Assembly: GCA_018902795.1 (NCBI GenBank)
Contig: JAHIQD010000001.1
Location: 1-64,000, forward strand
DNA length: 64,000 nucleotides
Direction: 5' to 3'
DNA from: Bacteroidota bacterium
GTDB taxonomy: Bacteria > Bacteroidota > Bacteroidia > Flavobacteriales > Weeksellaceae
The notes below the pieces were generated by a model. That model did no database searches. It saw only the letters and a program-made list of their open reading frames with translations, and had not been told where the DNA came from. The position numbers were made by a program, and so were the translations under genes. Shown one piece after another: positions 9,848-19,780 of this stretch (position 1 is its first letter; the number at the start of each line of letters is the position of its first letter).

Positions 9848-11938
9848 ATGTATATTTCAAAAATATCAATTGAGGGATTCAGGAATTTCCCTCGAAATGA
9901 GATCTTATTTAATGATGGTATCAATGTTATCATTGGCCATAATAATTCAGGAAAAACAAGCCTAATCAAAGCTATTAGCCTTGTCATAAATGGCGAAAGT
10001 TCAAGACGTCTTGAGCTCGACGATTTTTCGAAAAATACATCTTTAGAAAATCTAAAACGACTACCTCCTTCCATTACAATTTCACTAACCTTTAAAAAAA
10101 GCAATGATGAACCTGCCAATAGTGAAGATCTTGTCACGGTATCAAATTGGTTAACAATTTTAGATGTTGATTATGAAGCAAGATTGACTTATAAATTTTT
10201 CCTGCCCATTGATAAGCACGAACAATATTTGTTATCATTGGAAGAATGTAATACACGCGATATAGCGTGGAATGTCATCAAACAGGATTATCTCAGATTT
10301 TACACGTATAAAATATACGGTGGTGACCCTGCCCTTTTGCAGACCGCGGATTCAGATTCACTTCAAAAATTTGACTTTCAATTTTTAAATGCTATTAGAG
10401 ATGTCGAAAGAGATATGTTTACAGGAAGGAATACGATGCTCAAAGACATACTTGATTTCTTTTTGGATTATGATATAAAATCAGCTGATGAAGCTGTAAA
10501 GCCTGAAGCAACAAAACTAACTGAAATCAAAGCGGCGAAACAGGTATTTTCAGAACAGGCAAGGGCATTGATCACACAATTACAGAATAGGATGCAGGCA
10601 GGAAAGGATCAGATTTTGAATTACGCGCGACAGACCGGCGCCACCTTCAATAATGCTACACCTGACTTCGATGGAGGAATTTCAGAAGTAGAGCTGTTTT
10701 CTGCATTAAAACTCATTATTGGCTATGCAGGACTGGATATTAAGATTCCCGCTACGCACAATGGACTTGGCTACAATAATTTGATATATATGTCACTATT
10801 ACTAGCCAAAATGCAGGTAAATTCTGATGGTAAGTATCTTGGAAGCAATGCGAAGGTTTTCCCGTTATTAGCGATCGAAGAACCCGAAGCACATCTCCAT
10901 CCTTCAATGCAGTATAAATTTTTAAAATTTCTGAAGGAAAACAGATTGGAAAGGAAGGTAAGACAGATTTTTGTAACGACTCATTCCACACAGATAACAT
11001 CTGCGGTATCACTTGATGACATAATATGCCTACATAATGAAAACAATATTATTACAGCAGGATATCCGGGAAAATGTTTTGCAAATGATGCTGAAGGTCA
11101 GGAATCGAAAGCCTACGTGCAACGTTTTTTAGATGCTACAAGGTCAGATATGTTATTTGCACAAAAGGTTATCTTTGTAGAAGGTCTGGCAGAACAAGTT
11201 CTTCTTCCAACACTTTCTAAATATATTGGCATTGATATCGAAGACCACCACATCGCAATTGTTCCAGTAGGAGGAAGATATTTTGACCACTTTCTACGTA
11301 TTTTCGATTCAATACAACCTTTTACAATACCTAAAAGAATAGTCTGCCTGAAAGACAAAGATCCTGAAAGAAAAATAAAAGTTCAAGGAACATTTATCAA
11401 ATGTTACACATTTGAAACAGGGCAAGACCATACTGTTTATGAATACAAAAATCACATTGATGATAAATTGGAAAAATACCAGGCACATCCTAATATTCGA
11501 TTCTTTGGCCAAAATCACAAAAACGGGAAAACATTTGAATTTGAGCTTATGTTGTCAAATCTCGGAAACGACATTCTTTTAACAAACTCAATTTCAAACA
11601 AAGAGGAATTGAGTGATCTGCTTAAATTGAACAATGCTGGTCGCTCAAAAGCAGAGCTCTTAGATAGAATACATGACAGCCCCGCTGCCAGAAACTTCCG
11701 AATTTCCGTTGAATCAATAAATGATACTACTTGGACAGAACAGGAACAGAAGAATGCTATAGTAGCGCAAAGATATCTTTCTTCTGTAGGTAAAGGTGCC
11801 AATGCATTAGAACTTGCAACACTACTTGAAGACAATCTTGTTCTTCCAAATATAGCTGCAAATCCTGAAGATAAAACAAAAAAGGATTTCAATGTCCCCC
11901 TATACATTCAACAAGCAATTCAATGGATATGCCAGTAA
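9848..11938 (+). CDS. gajA: GajA, OLD-family ATPase-TOPRIM endonuclease of Gabija defence
   Basis: Seen: ABC-type ATPase with Walker A GHNNSGKT (30-37), signature-like NGLGYNNLI (305-313), Walker B LLAIEEPE (340-347) and the switch TTHS (377-380). A C-terminal TOPRIM domain follows, with the FVEG glutamate at 445 and the DKD pair at 503-505. Known: GajA is a DNA-nicking endonuclease held in check by nucleotides and released when phage replication depletes them; it forms a complex with GajB. At 696 residues it is somewhat longer than the first characterised GajA (about 580). The adjacent helicase gene overlaps it by 16 bases, so translation is probably coupled and the pair identifies the system as Gabija rather than a lone OLD nuclease. 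Confidence 0.9.
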   Translation: MYISKISIEGFRNFPRNEILFNDGINVIIGHNNSGKTSLIKAISLVINGESSRRLELDDFSKNTSLENLKRLPPSITISLTFKKSNDEPANSEDLVTVSNWLTILDVDYEARLTYKFFLPIDKHEQYLLSLEECNTRDIAWNVIKQDYLRFYTYKIYGGDPALLQTADSDSLQKFDFQFLNAIRDVERDMFTGRNTMLKDILDFFLDYDIKSADEAVKPEATKLTEIKAAKQVFSEQARALITQLQNRMQAGKDQILNYARQTGATFNNATPDFDGGISEVELFSALKLIIGYAGLDIKIPATHNGLGYNNLIYMSLLLAKMQVNSDGKYLGSNAKVFPLLAIEEPEAHLHPSMQYKFLKFLKENRLERKVRQIFVTTHSTQITSAVSLDDIICLHNENNIITAGYPGKCFANDAEGQESKAYVQRFLDATRSDMLFAQKVIFVEGLAEQVLLPTLSKYIGIDIEDHHIAIVPVGGRYFDHFLRIFDSIQPFTIPKRIVCLKDKDPERKIKVQGTFIKCYTFETGQDHTVYEYKNHIDDKLEKYQAHPNIRFFGQNHKNGKTFEFELMLSNLGNDILLTNSISNKEELSDLLKLNNAGRSKAELLDRIHDSPAARNFRISVESINDTTWTEQEQKNAIVAQRYLSSVGKGANALELATLLEDNLVLPNIAANPEDKTKKDFNVPLYIQQAIQWICQ

Positions 11939-13686
11939 CAACTATCACATCAGAAACCATTATAAACACTGAAGAGCATTTTAGAATATTTGCGGGACCT
12001 GGTGCGGGCAAAACACACTGGCTCGTAAATCATATGAGACATCTGCTTCAAAATTCAAATAGATTAGGTGTAACAAAAAAAATTGCCTGTATCACTTATA
12101 CTAATGTAGCTGTTGAGACGATAGCAAAAAGATTGCAGTCCGGAGCGGATAGAATTGAAGTATCAACGATACATAGTTTTCTATATAACAATGTAGTCAA
12201 ACCCTTCATAGGTAACATTGCTGACGAATTTGAATTCAATACCATTAAAATGGACGGTCATGAAGAACATCGAGCCAGTCGTAGAAAAATTACACAATGG
12301 CTGGACGAAAATAATAGTTCATCAAGACTAAGACACCCATATACATTAAATCAATTAAAAACTTTACCACACTATGTGCCAGGTATTGCAAACTGGCTAT
12401 CAACAATAGACTATAAATTGGATGGTGATGAGATATTAATATCTGTAGACAATAGCAAAGCATTCTACACTATGGATAACGGTGAAAGAAGGAACTTTGG
12501 AGCAGCAACTTGCCTGAATATACTGGCTCCAGAACTATTATCGTACAAAAAATTATTCTGGGCAAAAGGTGTATTGCATCATGAAGATGTTCTCTTCTTT
12601 GCTTATAATTTACTTAAACAATATCCTTTCATTGTCGAGGTTCTTAAAACAAAATATCCCTACTTCTTTATTGATGAGTTTCAGGACACCACCCCTATTC
12701 AAGCGAAAATACTACAGATGATTGCTGCAAGGGGTACGATTACAGGTATTATCGGTGATGAGGCACAATCGATATTCAGTTTCCAAGGAGCAGATCCCGC
12801 TCATTTCATAGATTATCAACTGCAGGGATTGCAAGATTATAAAATTATTGACAATCGCAGGAGTACAAATGAAATCATCGGTGTTCTGAATCATGTTAGA
12901 AGAGACATGAATCAGCAGCCTTTAAGAAACGTTGTCGGCGAGCGATGTACACTTTTAATTGGACATCACAGAGTTGCTAGTGAATACGCTAGAGAGATTT
13001 GTGGGGAAAATCTCACAATACTATCTTGGGATAATATTACAGCTCGTGAACTTGGGACTCAAATGACATCGGACAGACCTGAAACGAACTTAATTGAAGA
13101 GTTAGTAAACATTGATAATTCTGACAGACGTAATGCCATCATGTCTTGTGTAAGAGCAGTAGAATTTGCAAAAGAAAAAAGGTTTAAAGATGCAATGAAG
13201 GAGATCCAGTTCAACTACCTACCTATTGGGAATAAAAATGACCGTAAAGCTATGGCTCTTCAGGGACTTGCCAATCTTTTGTCAAAATATGATCAGTATA
13301 AAAATCTGTCTTTTTTTGAATTCTACAATCTTGTCCGTTCGGATATAAGAAACAATTTTCCGGCAGCTACGAGAGGTAAAGCAAAAGATTTCTATGACCG
13401 AAATACTTATCAGCAGATAGCCGTATGCCTTAAAGTAGATGATGAGAGGTCATCATGCAAAACTATTCATAAGTCCAAAGGTGATGAATTCGACAACGTT
13501 TTAGTGGTGATGAAAACTGAGGCGCAATGTGATTTTTTAATAAATCAGAGTTTGCGCTTGGAAGAGCACAGATTATTCTATGTGGCATTAAGTCGTGCAA
13601 GGGAAAGATTATTTATATCCATACCATCCTTAGGTGCTGAAAAACTCAAAAAGATAGAGCATCTTTTTGAAATTAGTAATTTGTAA
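11923..13686 (+). CDS. gajB: GajB, UvrD/Rep-like superfamily 1 helicase of Gabija
   Basis: Seen: SF1A helicase motifs in order: motif I GPGAGKTH (25-32), motif II DEFQDT (251-256), motif III GDEAQSIFSFQGAD (278-291), a TIHKSKG-type motif near 515 and motif VI YVALSRARERL (553-563). Known: GajB senses DNA ends and activates GajA through nucleotide hydrolysis. The start is either the ATG at 11923 or the in-frame ATG at 11929; both overlap the gajA stop codon. At 587 residues it is somewhat longer than the type GajB (about 490). A hairpin with a short T run lies about 45 bases after the stop codon. Confidence 0.9.
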   Translation: MDMPVTTITSETIINTEEHFRIFAGPGAGKTHWLVNHMRHLLQNSNRLGVTKKIACITYTNVAVETIAKRLQSGADRIEVSTIHSFLYNNVVKPFIGNIADEFEFNTIKMDGHEEHRASRRKITQWLDENNSSSRLRHPYTLNQLKTLPHYVPGIANWLSTIDYKLDGDEILISVDNSKAFYTMDNGERRNFGAATCLNILAPELLSYKKLFWAKGVLHHEDVLFFAYNLLKQYPFIVEVLKTKYPYFFIDEFQDTTPIQAKILQMIAARGTITGIIGDEAQSIFSFQGADPAHFIDYQLQGLQDYKIIDNRRSTNEIIGVLNHVRRDMNQQPLRNVVGERCTLLIGHHRVASEYAREICGENLTILSWDNITARELGTQMTSDRPETNLIEELVNIDNSDRRNAIMSCVRAVEFAKEKRFKDAMKEIQFNYLPIGNKNDRKAMALQGLANLLSKYDQYKNLSFFEFYNLVRSDIRNNFPAATRGKAKDFYDRNTYQQIAVCLKVDDERSSCKTIHKSKGDEFDNVLVVMKTEAQCDFLINQSLRLEEHRLFYVALSRARERLFISIPSLGAEKLKKIEHLFEISNL

Positions 13687-13729
13687 AAGCTTCAATTTCT
13701 AAATATATTTTATACATAAGAAAGCTCTT

Positions 13730-13757
13730 AACTCCAATCTTAAATACTTGGAGTTTT
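13730..13757 (+). terminator. Candidate terminator after gajAB
   Basis: AACTCCAA (13730-13737) pairs perfectly with TTGGAGTT (13748-13755) across a 10-base loop, followed by a short T run. It is weak because the stem is 8 bp and the T tract is short. Confidence 0.5.
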
Positions 13758-13941
13758 AGTATGATCTCAAATGCAACATACAATCCTATTTCCGTGCTTA
13801 AAAATGTCCCACATTGTTATGCTAGCATCTATTTCTTTATCATATCTTTTTCTAATTCTAACATATCCTAAAAGTTTAAAACTTTAATATTTTTTTAGAA
13901 ACTTATTTAAGGTTATTTTTACTAAATAAAAACATTAACAC

Positions 13942-14979
13942 ATGAACACGCAAGATGAAATCGAAAAAGTACACGGCAGTGGCACGCACGTACTATTACT
14001 AGGGGCTGGTGCCTCATTTGCATCAACGCTAAAAAACCCTGAAAAGAACGAAAAAAAACTTCCCTTAATGTGGAATATTGTAGATATTGTTGGGCTAAAC
14101 GGTATCGTTGATCATTTACCAGATGATTATAGAGCATTGAAGCATGATTTTGAAAAGCTATACAGTAAGATCTCTAATGAATGTAGGTTTCCAGATGAAA
14201 AAGAGGTTATCGAGCTTGAGGTTTATAAGTACTTTGAACAGCTTGATCTACCCGATGAACCAACAATTTATGATTATATGATATTGGCTCTAAGATCTAC
14301 AAAAGACGTAATAGCAACTTTTAATTGGGATCCCTTTCTTTATAAGGCATATGTCAGGAATGGAAAATTCACAAAAAGCCCAGGTATATTGTTTTTACAT
14401 GGATGCGTCTCTTTAGGGTTTGACAAATCAAATGGCACGGTTGGACCTGCTGGAATGTACTCAAAAAAAACAGAGCAAATTTTTGAACCAACTCAGTTAT
14501 TATATCCGGTTGATAAGAAAGATTATAATACTGATCCTTACATAAAAGGTCAGTGGGATTCTCTTTCTGATCGATTGGAAATTGCAGAAAGAGTAACAGT
14601 TTTTGGTTATTCAGCACCTATTAGTGATGTTGAAGCTATAGATTTATTAAGTGAGGCTTGGGGCGATGTTGAAGATCGAGCAATGGAAGAATTTGAATTA
14701 ATAGATATCAGACCCGAAGATGATGTAAGAAATGCATGGAATAGATTCATACATACGCATCATTATCACTATTGTACAGATTACTTTAAAAGTTCTTTAG
14801 CGCTTCATCCTAGAAGAACGGTCGAAAGCTATCGCCATTGGGCAATGCCACTTAGTCCAGGAGAAATGTTTCAGGAGGGAAATAAGATACCCGATAATTT
14901 TAAGACACTTGAGGAACTTTGGGAATGGCACCTACCATTAATAAAAGCTGAAGAAGCGCTTTACAATAATGTTGAGTAA
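13942..14979 (+). CDS. SIR2-like (NADase-type) defence protein
   Basis: Seen: a Rossmann start LLLGAGAS (18-25), TFNWD (126-130), LHG with H153 and VFGYSAP (220-226). These are the NAD-binding and catalytic landmarks of SIR2-like domains found in antiviral NADases (Thoeris ThsA, DSR, SIR2-APAZ and others). The domain fills most of the 345-residue protein; no second recognisable domain is present. Context: the stop codon is 18 bases upstream of the AbiC-like membrane protein gene on the same strand, so the two are probably one operon. Inferred: upon infection it would deplete NAD+, with the membrane protein as partner, sensor or anchor. The substrate and trigger cannot be read from sequence. 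Confidence 0.75.
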   Translation: MNTQDEIEKVHGSGTHVLLLGAGASFASTLKNPEKNEKKLPLMWNIVDIVGLNGIVDHLPDDYRALKHDFEKLYSKISNECRFPDEKEVIELEVYKYFEQLDLPDEPTIYDYMILALRSTKDVIATFNWDPFLYKAYVRNGKFTKSPGILFLHGCVSLGFDKSNGTVGPAGMYSKKTEQIFEPTQLLYPVDKKDYNTDPYIKGQWDSLSDRLEIAERVTVFGYSAPISDVEAIDLLSEAWGDVEDRAMEEFELIDIRPEDDVRNAWNRFIHTHHYHYCTDYFKSSLALHPRRTVESYRHWAMPLSPGEMFQEGNKIPDNFKTLEELWEWHLPLIKAEEALYNNVE

Positions 14980-14997
14980 TGAAGTAAATATATAGCT

Positions 14998-16101
14998 TTG
15001 AAAACAAAAAATATAATTATTTTTTTTATTGCTGCGGTTGTAGGGATTCTTGGTGCATTATTCCTATACTACGAAGGACCTGAGTATGTGCAGTCAAGAT
15101 ATTTCTACGAAGGAGACAGAGGAAGCAGAGGTGCAATCGGCGATGCCTTTGGAGGAACTGCAGGTCCAGTAATAGCTTGGTTTGCTTCTATTCTAACGTT
15201 CTTAGCATTCTATATTCAGTACGATGCTAACAAAGATCAAAGAGATCAATTTGACAAGCAGGCAAATGATATCGTCATAGAAAGGTTTGAAAATAGGTTT
15301 TTTGAACTTGTAAGATTACACAGGGAAAATGTAAACGAACAAAACATTCAAAATAAAATCTTTGGTCGTAAGGCATTTACCACATATTATTTTGAGCTAA
15401 GGTATATTTACTTCGTTTTAGAATCTATGCACGACAAATTTCCTACGGATACAAGATTAAATAAAGAACAGTTAACAAATTTGGCTTATTTAATTTTCTT
15501 TTATGGGATTGGTCATGCTAGTGACAGTGTATTTTCGCACATCTTACCCCAAATAAATTCTCAGCAATTTTTTAAGAACACAATTGAAAAGCTGGAAAAA
15601 GAAAAAAAAATGTATTCAGATTCCCTTAGAGAAAAAGCTAGATATGAATCTGAAAAAAAAGTGAAAAATACCAGATTAAAAGATTTGGAAATAGTTCATA
15701 ATGGCAAAAAAGCAGTTTTTATTCTTCTCTACGAACCATTCACCGGGCACGGGACAAAAATTGGTCACTACTACAGACATTTGTTTCAAACTGTTAAATA
15801 TGTTGATTCCCAAAAACACGATGTTTTCCAACATGAGAATAATGAAATTAAATATTCATATGTGAAAATATTACGAGCACAATTGTCAAACTTTGAACAA
15901 GTTATATTGTACTACAATTCAATATGTATTCTAGGTAATCCTTGGATTTCAGATGGGTACATTGAAAAATATCACTTATTGACCAATTTACCACTTTCAT
16001 TTGCAGACTTTGGAATACAACCTGATAAAAAGTTCGAAGCAGAAATGAAAGCTGATTCTACTTTCTTCGACTGGGAAATACTTAAAGGTTCTTTTCATTA
16101 A
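14998..16101 (+). CDS. Putative phage abortive infection membrane protein (putAbiC-like)
   Basis: Seen: two N-terminal membrane helices (about residues 5-25 and 57-75) flank a short loop with a GAIGDAFGGTAGP motif. A charged helical cytoplasmic domain follows, including a lysine/glutamate-rich coiled coil near 195-225. This layout is that of the putative abortive-infection family related to lactococcal AbiC. The start is a TTG codon: the only in-frame upstream codons end in a TGA at 14980, and the next Met is beyond residue 110, so TTG is needed to keep the first helix. It follows the SIR2-like gene by 18 bases with no terminator between them. Confidence 0.7.
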   Translation: MKTKNIIIFFIAAVVGILGALFLYYEGPEYVQSRYFYEGDRGSRGAIGDAFGGTAGPVIAWFASILTFLAFYIQYDANKDQRDQFDKQANDIVIERFENRFFELVRLHRENVNEQNIQNKIFGRKAFTTYYFELRYIYFVLESMHDKFPTDTRLNKEQLTNLAYLIFFYGIGHASDSVFSHILPQINSQQFFKNTIEKLEKEKKMYSDSLREKARYESEKKVKNTRLKDLEIVHNGKKAVFILLYEPFTGHGTKIGHYYRHLFQTVKYVDSQKHDVFQHENNEIKYSYVKILRAQLSNFEQVILYYNSICILGNPWISDGYIEKYHLLTNLPLSFADFGIQPDKKFEAEMKADSTFFDWEILKGSFH

Positions 16102-16400
16102 ACCACCATTTTTTTCGAAGTATTTTTATTTTCTTTATTTGCTAATTTAAATCTAAGTTCTGTGTCAATCTTCTAGATATAAATAGCTTATCACCAAGAA
16201 AAATACTTTATCAGAAATCACCAATATTAAACCAATAATACAAGAGTTTTCTCTCTATTAAAGATTATGAACTTATAAACTTTTTTTTAATTTCATTGAA
16301 AAGAATCATACATTCCTTAATTATCAAAAAGTACTAAAAAAAATCATAATTTATCATCCATTTTGTCATTGAGATTGACATTATTAACGAATTTTAAAGA
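16102..16400. other. AT-rich gap with no gene
   Basis: About 300 bases of very AT-rich sequence. I see no convincing open reading frame, tRNA or strong hairpin. It probably holds the promoter of the DUF4365 gene, but no clear TAnnTTTG box stands out. Confidence 0.6.
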
Positions 16401-18296
16401 ATGGCCAAAAGAACTAGAAATCATATCTTAGAAGATAAATCAAGACAAGCATTATCAAGTATTTTACCTGAAAAATGGGTAATCAGGGATAAGGACAAAG
16501 ACTATGGAATTGATTGTGAAGTCGAAATTTTTAATGACGATGGAGATTCCACTGGATTAGTATTTTGGGTGCAACTAAAGGCAACTGAAAATTCAAATAG
16601 TTATCATGTCAAAAATCTTCATTTTACTCTAGAGAAAATTATACAGTTTCAAAGTTATCAAATACCTGTTATGATAATAAGATATTCTATGAAAGAAGAT
16701 TTATTATACTATAATTGGGCTAACGATTTAACCTCACAAATAAGAAATGAAGAAAAAATAAAAGTTAAATTTTCAGAAGAAAAAATTTTAAATTCACTTG
16801 ACAATGATATAATTGTTGATTATCTGTTAAAATTTAGTAATATAAAACGAGGAATTTTCAGTTTTCCTATTTCGACTTACATAAAAAAAAATTTAGTTGA
16901 TTCAAGTCTTGTCTCAAGTTCCACAGTTCAGTTTTTTAAAGGCATAATTCAGAAAAACAATAATTATTTTAAACTAGTTAGGAACGAAGCTGATTCGAAC
17001 CTCCAAATTATAGTTGGTAATGACAAAACATATTTATCATTATCAGACAGTCAATTTTCTTCAGTTGGCTACGACATAACTAACCTGAATGACAAAGGTT
17101 TAGAATACTTTACAAATATTTTATTGTCTTGTTATTGCATATTACTTTATAATTCAGGTAAATCTGAATATGCTGAAAAAATTTTCTTCGAAAACTCGTT
17201 AATAGAAATTCTCCAGACTAATCACGAATTTTTAGTTAATTTTTTACCACACCTTCTTTTGTCAGATAAATCCGAAGAAGTTTTAGATCAATTAGATTTT
17301 ATGTTTGATTTAGAAAAAGATAATTCCATTCAAAATACTTCTTTAGCAATATTGGCGCTTGCAAAGCATCAAAATCCCTTAAGGCAAGATATTCTTGAGA
17401 AATTTTTGCAGAAACAACTTAAATATTCCAAAGCAAAAAACTACAATTTAGGAATTGCTATAACGAATTACAATTTAGCTGGTTTTCATAAAAATATTGG
17501 CAACACAAAATTATCACTTGGATATTATCTTGAAGCAAGAAAGTTTAATAAAGAGTATTTAAAGCAAGGCTATTATTATTTTGAAATGGCTGGGTTATTA
17601 TTTGAGTTAAAGAAATTTAATTTTGCGGCAAAATTCTATGAAAAGGCAATCGAATTGAAAACAGAATATAGATTATCAAAAGCCCTTCTGGCTGATTCTT
17701 ATATTCATCAAGGGCAATACGAAAAAGGAATTAAATTATTAGATGAATTTTTAACTGAAGAGTACGATAATAATGATTTACAAAAAGATGAATGGTACTT
17801 AAATTTTTTTTGCTTTAATTCTCTAATCCTTAATAACTATCCAAAATTTCAGAATAGAGAACCGGATAAAGCATGTGAAGAATTACATACTAAAAATATT
17901 GATTCCTCTCTTGACTTCGATTTATTATATTCTGAGGCTTGGTTGGAAAATGCAATAAGAGCTAATAAAATCCCAAATATGCTTGAAACATTTATTTCAT
18001 ACATTATGGCTGCACTTCTATGTAAAAAAGATCCTATGTTATGGGTTTTCGCAACCGTAGCAGGCCTTTTAGAAGAAGGAGAAGCATATTTAAATGTATA
18101 TCATGTAATAAGATTAGCTTATCAATACCACAATGAAAAGTATATTGATTTAATGTATGAATATTTAAGCGCCAAATTACCTAATGCAACTGACCCGATA
18201 ATGAACATTGTAGAGTTGTATATAAAAAATATACCTAAAGGGGATTTTTCACTACGTCTTTTTGAAGATGAAAAAAATTATTTTTTATTAAACTAA
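16401..18296 (+). CDS. DUF4365 nuclease-like domain fused to TPR-like repeats
   Basis: Seen: the N-terminal ~140 residues carry DYGIDCEVEIF (34-44) and QLKAT (58-62), the conserved D...E...QxK core of DUF4365, a PD-(D/E)XK-like nuclease family. The rest of the 631 residues is helical; around residues 350-440 there are TPR-like helices (NYNLAGFHKNIGNTKLSLGYYL, here residues 353-374, and LFELKKFNFAAKFYEKAI, residues 400-417). Known: DUF4365 proteins are enriched in defence islands, some as effectors. Inferred: a single-gene nuclease effector with a protein-binding sensor. It is monocistronic, separated by AT-rich gaps from the putAbiC-like gene and prmA. Very AT-rich codon use suggests acquisition by transfer. 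Confidence 0.65.
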   Translation: MAKRTRNHILEDKSRQALSSILPEKWVIRDKDKDYGIDCEVEIFNDDGDSTGLVFWVQLKATENSNSYHVKNLHFTLEKIIQFQSYQIPVMIIRYSMKEDLLYYNWANDLTSQIRNEEKIKVKFSEEKILNSLDNDIIVDYLLKFSNIKRGIFSFPISTYIKKNLVDSSLVSSSTVQFFKGIIQKNNNYFKLVRNEADSNLQIIVGNDKTYLSLSDSQFSSVGYDITNLNDKGLEYFTNILLSCYCILLYNSGKSEYAEKIFFENSLIEILQTNHEFLVNFLPHLLLSDKSEEVLDQLDFMFDLEKDNSIQNTSLAILALAKHQNPLRQDILEKFLQKQLKYSKAKNYNLGIAITNYNLAGFHKNIGNTKLSLGYYLEARKFNKEYLKQGYYYFEMAGLLFELKKFNFAAKFYEKAIELKTEYRLSKALLADSYIHQGQYEKGIKLLDEFLTEEYDNNDLQKDEWYLNFFCFNSLILNNYPKFQNREPDKACEELHTKNIDSSLDFDLLYSEAWLENAIRANKIPNMLETFISYIMAALLCKKDPMLWVFATVAGLLEEGEAYLNVYHVIRLAYQYHNEKYIDLMYEYLSAKLPNATDPIMNIVELYIKNIPKGDFSLRLFEDEKNYFLLN

Positions 18297-18562
18297 ACAT
18301 CTATATTTATTAAAGATACTTTTTTACAAGTACTCAATTAATTTTGATAATTGTTTTAAAAAGAAAAATATATTGATAACTGGTGAAGAGTAAAATTACC
18401 TATTAAATTATAATATTCTTTATTTATGTGAAAATATTCAATTACATCACTTTTTCATTTATTTTGGGACATCAAAGTATAATTTACATACCATTTAAAA
18501 CCTTCAAAATATTGTCAATATCTTCTAATAAATGGTTTGAATAAAGTCCTGTCAAGTTCACA

Positions 18563-18588
18563 AAAAACCCTGCATCAGCAGGGTTTTT
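18563..18588. terminator. Bidirectional terminator between the defence island and prmA
   Basis: AAAAACCCTGC (18563-18573) pairs perfectly with GCAGGGTTTTT (18578-18588) over the loop ATCA. It ends exactly at the prmA stop codon and serves prmA on the minus strand; the symmetric T runs allow use in both directions. Confidence 0.85.
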
Positions 18589-19416
18589 CTATTTTTCAAG
18601 CAGTAAGGAAACCCATTCTTCCCGCTGCAGTTTCCTCTTTAAAGTTAGTTTTTCTGCAGTGCAGACTTCCAGAATATCATCCACATCGAAAAAGCACAGA
18701 CCGGAAAGCAGAAGCTGTCCGCCGTTATTTAATACTGAAACATAAGTTGGAATGTCAGAGATTAAAATATTCCGGTTGATATTGGCCAAAATAATGTCGA
18801 AATTTTCCTGACCCAAATTATCCGCGGTTCCCTGTGAGATTTCGAGTTCTACATTGTTTCTTGCTGCATTTTCTTTTGAATTTTCAACGGACCATTCGTC
18901 GATATCGATGGCAACGGTTTTTCCGGCTCCTTTCTGTTTGGCGAAGATCGCAAGAACGGAGGTTCCGCAACCCATATCGAGTACAGTTTTGTTTTCAAAA
19001 TCCATATCGAGCATCTGCTGAATCATCAGATAAGTAGTCGCGTGATGCCCCGTTCCGAAAGACATTTTCGGCTGAATAATGATTTCGTGGGGAAGGTTTT
19101 GGTTTTCGTGAAATTCTGCACGGATGGAAACCTGGTTTTCAACATTGATAGGATCAAAATTTTTCTCCCATTCTTCATTCCAGTTGATGTTGGGCATTTC
19201 CTGGAAAGTATAGGAAATTTTCACTTCATCACTCTGTAATAAATGAATTCCCTGAAGTTCTTCTTCGCTGAACAGCTCTTTCTGAATATAGGCCAGAATT
19301 CCGTCGTGTTCTTCGGTAAAACTGTCGAAACCTATTTCGATGAGTTCTGCCATGAGGATTTCGTTCCAGGGTTGTAGTGGTGATATATTGAAGTTGAATT
19401 CTAAGTAACTGTTCAT
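18589..19416 (-). CDS. prmA: Ribosomal protein L11 methyltransferase
   Basis: Seen: class I SAM-binding motif VLDMGCGTSVLAIFAKQKGA near residues 145-164, the acidic VAIDID strand end, and ILANINRNIL, the PrmA form of motif IV. At 275 residues the length is normal for Bacteroidota PrmA. It trimethylates ribosomal protein L11 in the cytoplasm. This is a core host gene and marks the left chromosomal flank of the prophage. Confidence 0.9.
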   Translation of the reverse strand: MNSYLEFNFNISPLQPWNEILMAELIEIGFDSFTEEHDGILAYIQKELFSEEELQGIHLLQSDEVKISYTFQEMPNINWNEEWEKNFDPINVENQVSIRAEFHENQNLPHEIIIQPKMSFGTGHHATTYLMIQQMLDMDFENKTVLDMGCGTSVLAIFAKQKGAGKTVAIDIDEWSVENSKENAARNNVELEISQGTADNLGQENFDIILANINRNILISDIPTYVSVLNNGGQLLLSGLCFFDVDDILEVCTAEKLTLKRKLQREEWVSLLLEK

Positions 19417-19690
19417 TGTAAATTTTTTGTAAAAATAACTAATTTTCTATTGATAAAGTAACTGCGCCCCGGATTGAACGGCATGTCTGATAGGGCATGC
19501 AACACAAAAGGTCAAAATAAAAAAAAGATAATTTTCGAGGAAAGTCTTTGTTATTGGGGCTTACGTGAAAAAAAATGCAAAAAATTCTAATTGACAAAAA
19601 GTAAAATTTACTACCATTTACTACCATTAAGCTTCCTTCCGGCCTCTCGTTAAAGGGTAAGATTTAAGCGTTATTACCATCTGAAACACA

Positions 19691-19736
19691 AAACCGCCCG
19701 AAAACCCAATTTATAAAGGTTTTCGGGCGGTTTTTT
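19691..19736. terminator. Strong terminator inside the left prophage end
   Basis: A 16-bp perfect stem (19691-19706 with 19718-19733; core CCGCCCGAAAA) with an 11-base loop and T runs on both strands. It insulates the leftmost prophage DNA from flanking transcription. A second terminator (55382-55411) holds the matching position at the right end. Confidence 0.9.
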
Positions 19737-19752
19737 AATGTTTAAAAAAGTG

Positions 19753-19780
19753 TTTAATCATATTTTAAAAGAGTTTTAAA
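19753..19780 (+). repeat. Left copy of prophage terminal inverted repeat
   Basis: A 28-base sequence that, reverse-complemented, matches 55346-55373 at 24 of 28 positions (shared cores TTTAAAAT and TGATTAAA). Likely a transposase-binding end site, by analogy with Mu attL/attR sites. The pairing is seen; the function is inferred. Confidence 0.7.

Noticed and set aside
226..18296. A CRISPR array or Cas genes in the defence island
   Set aside because: No regularly spaced direct repeats or Cas-type proteins were seen.
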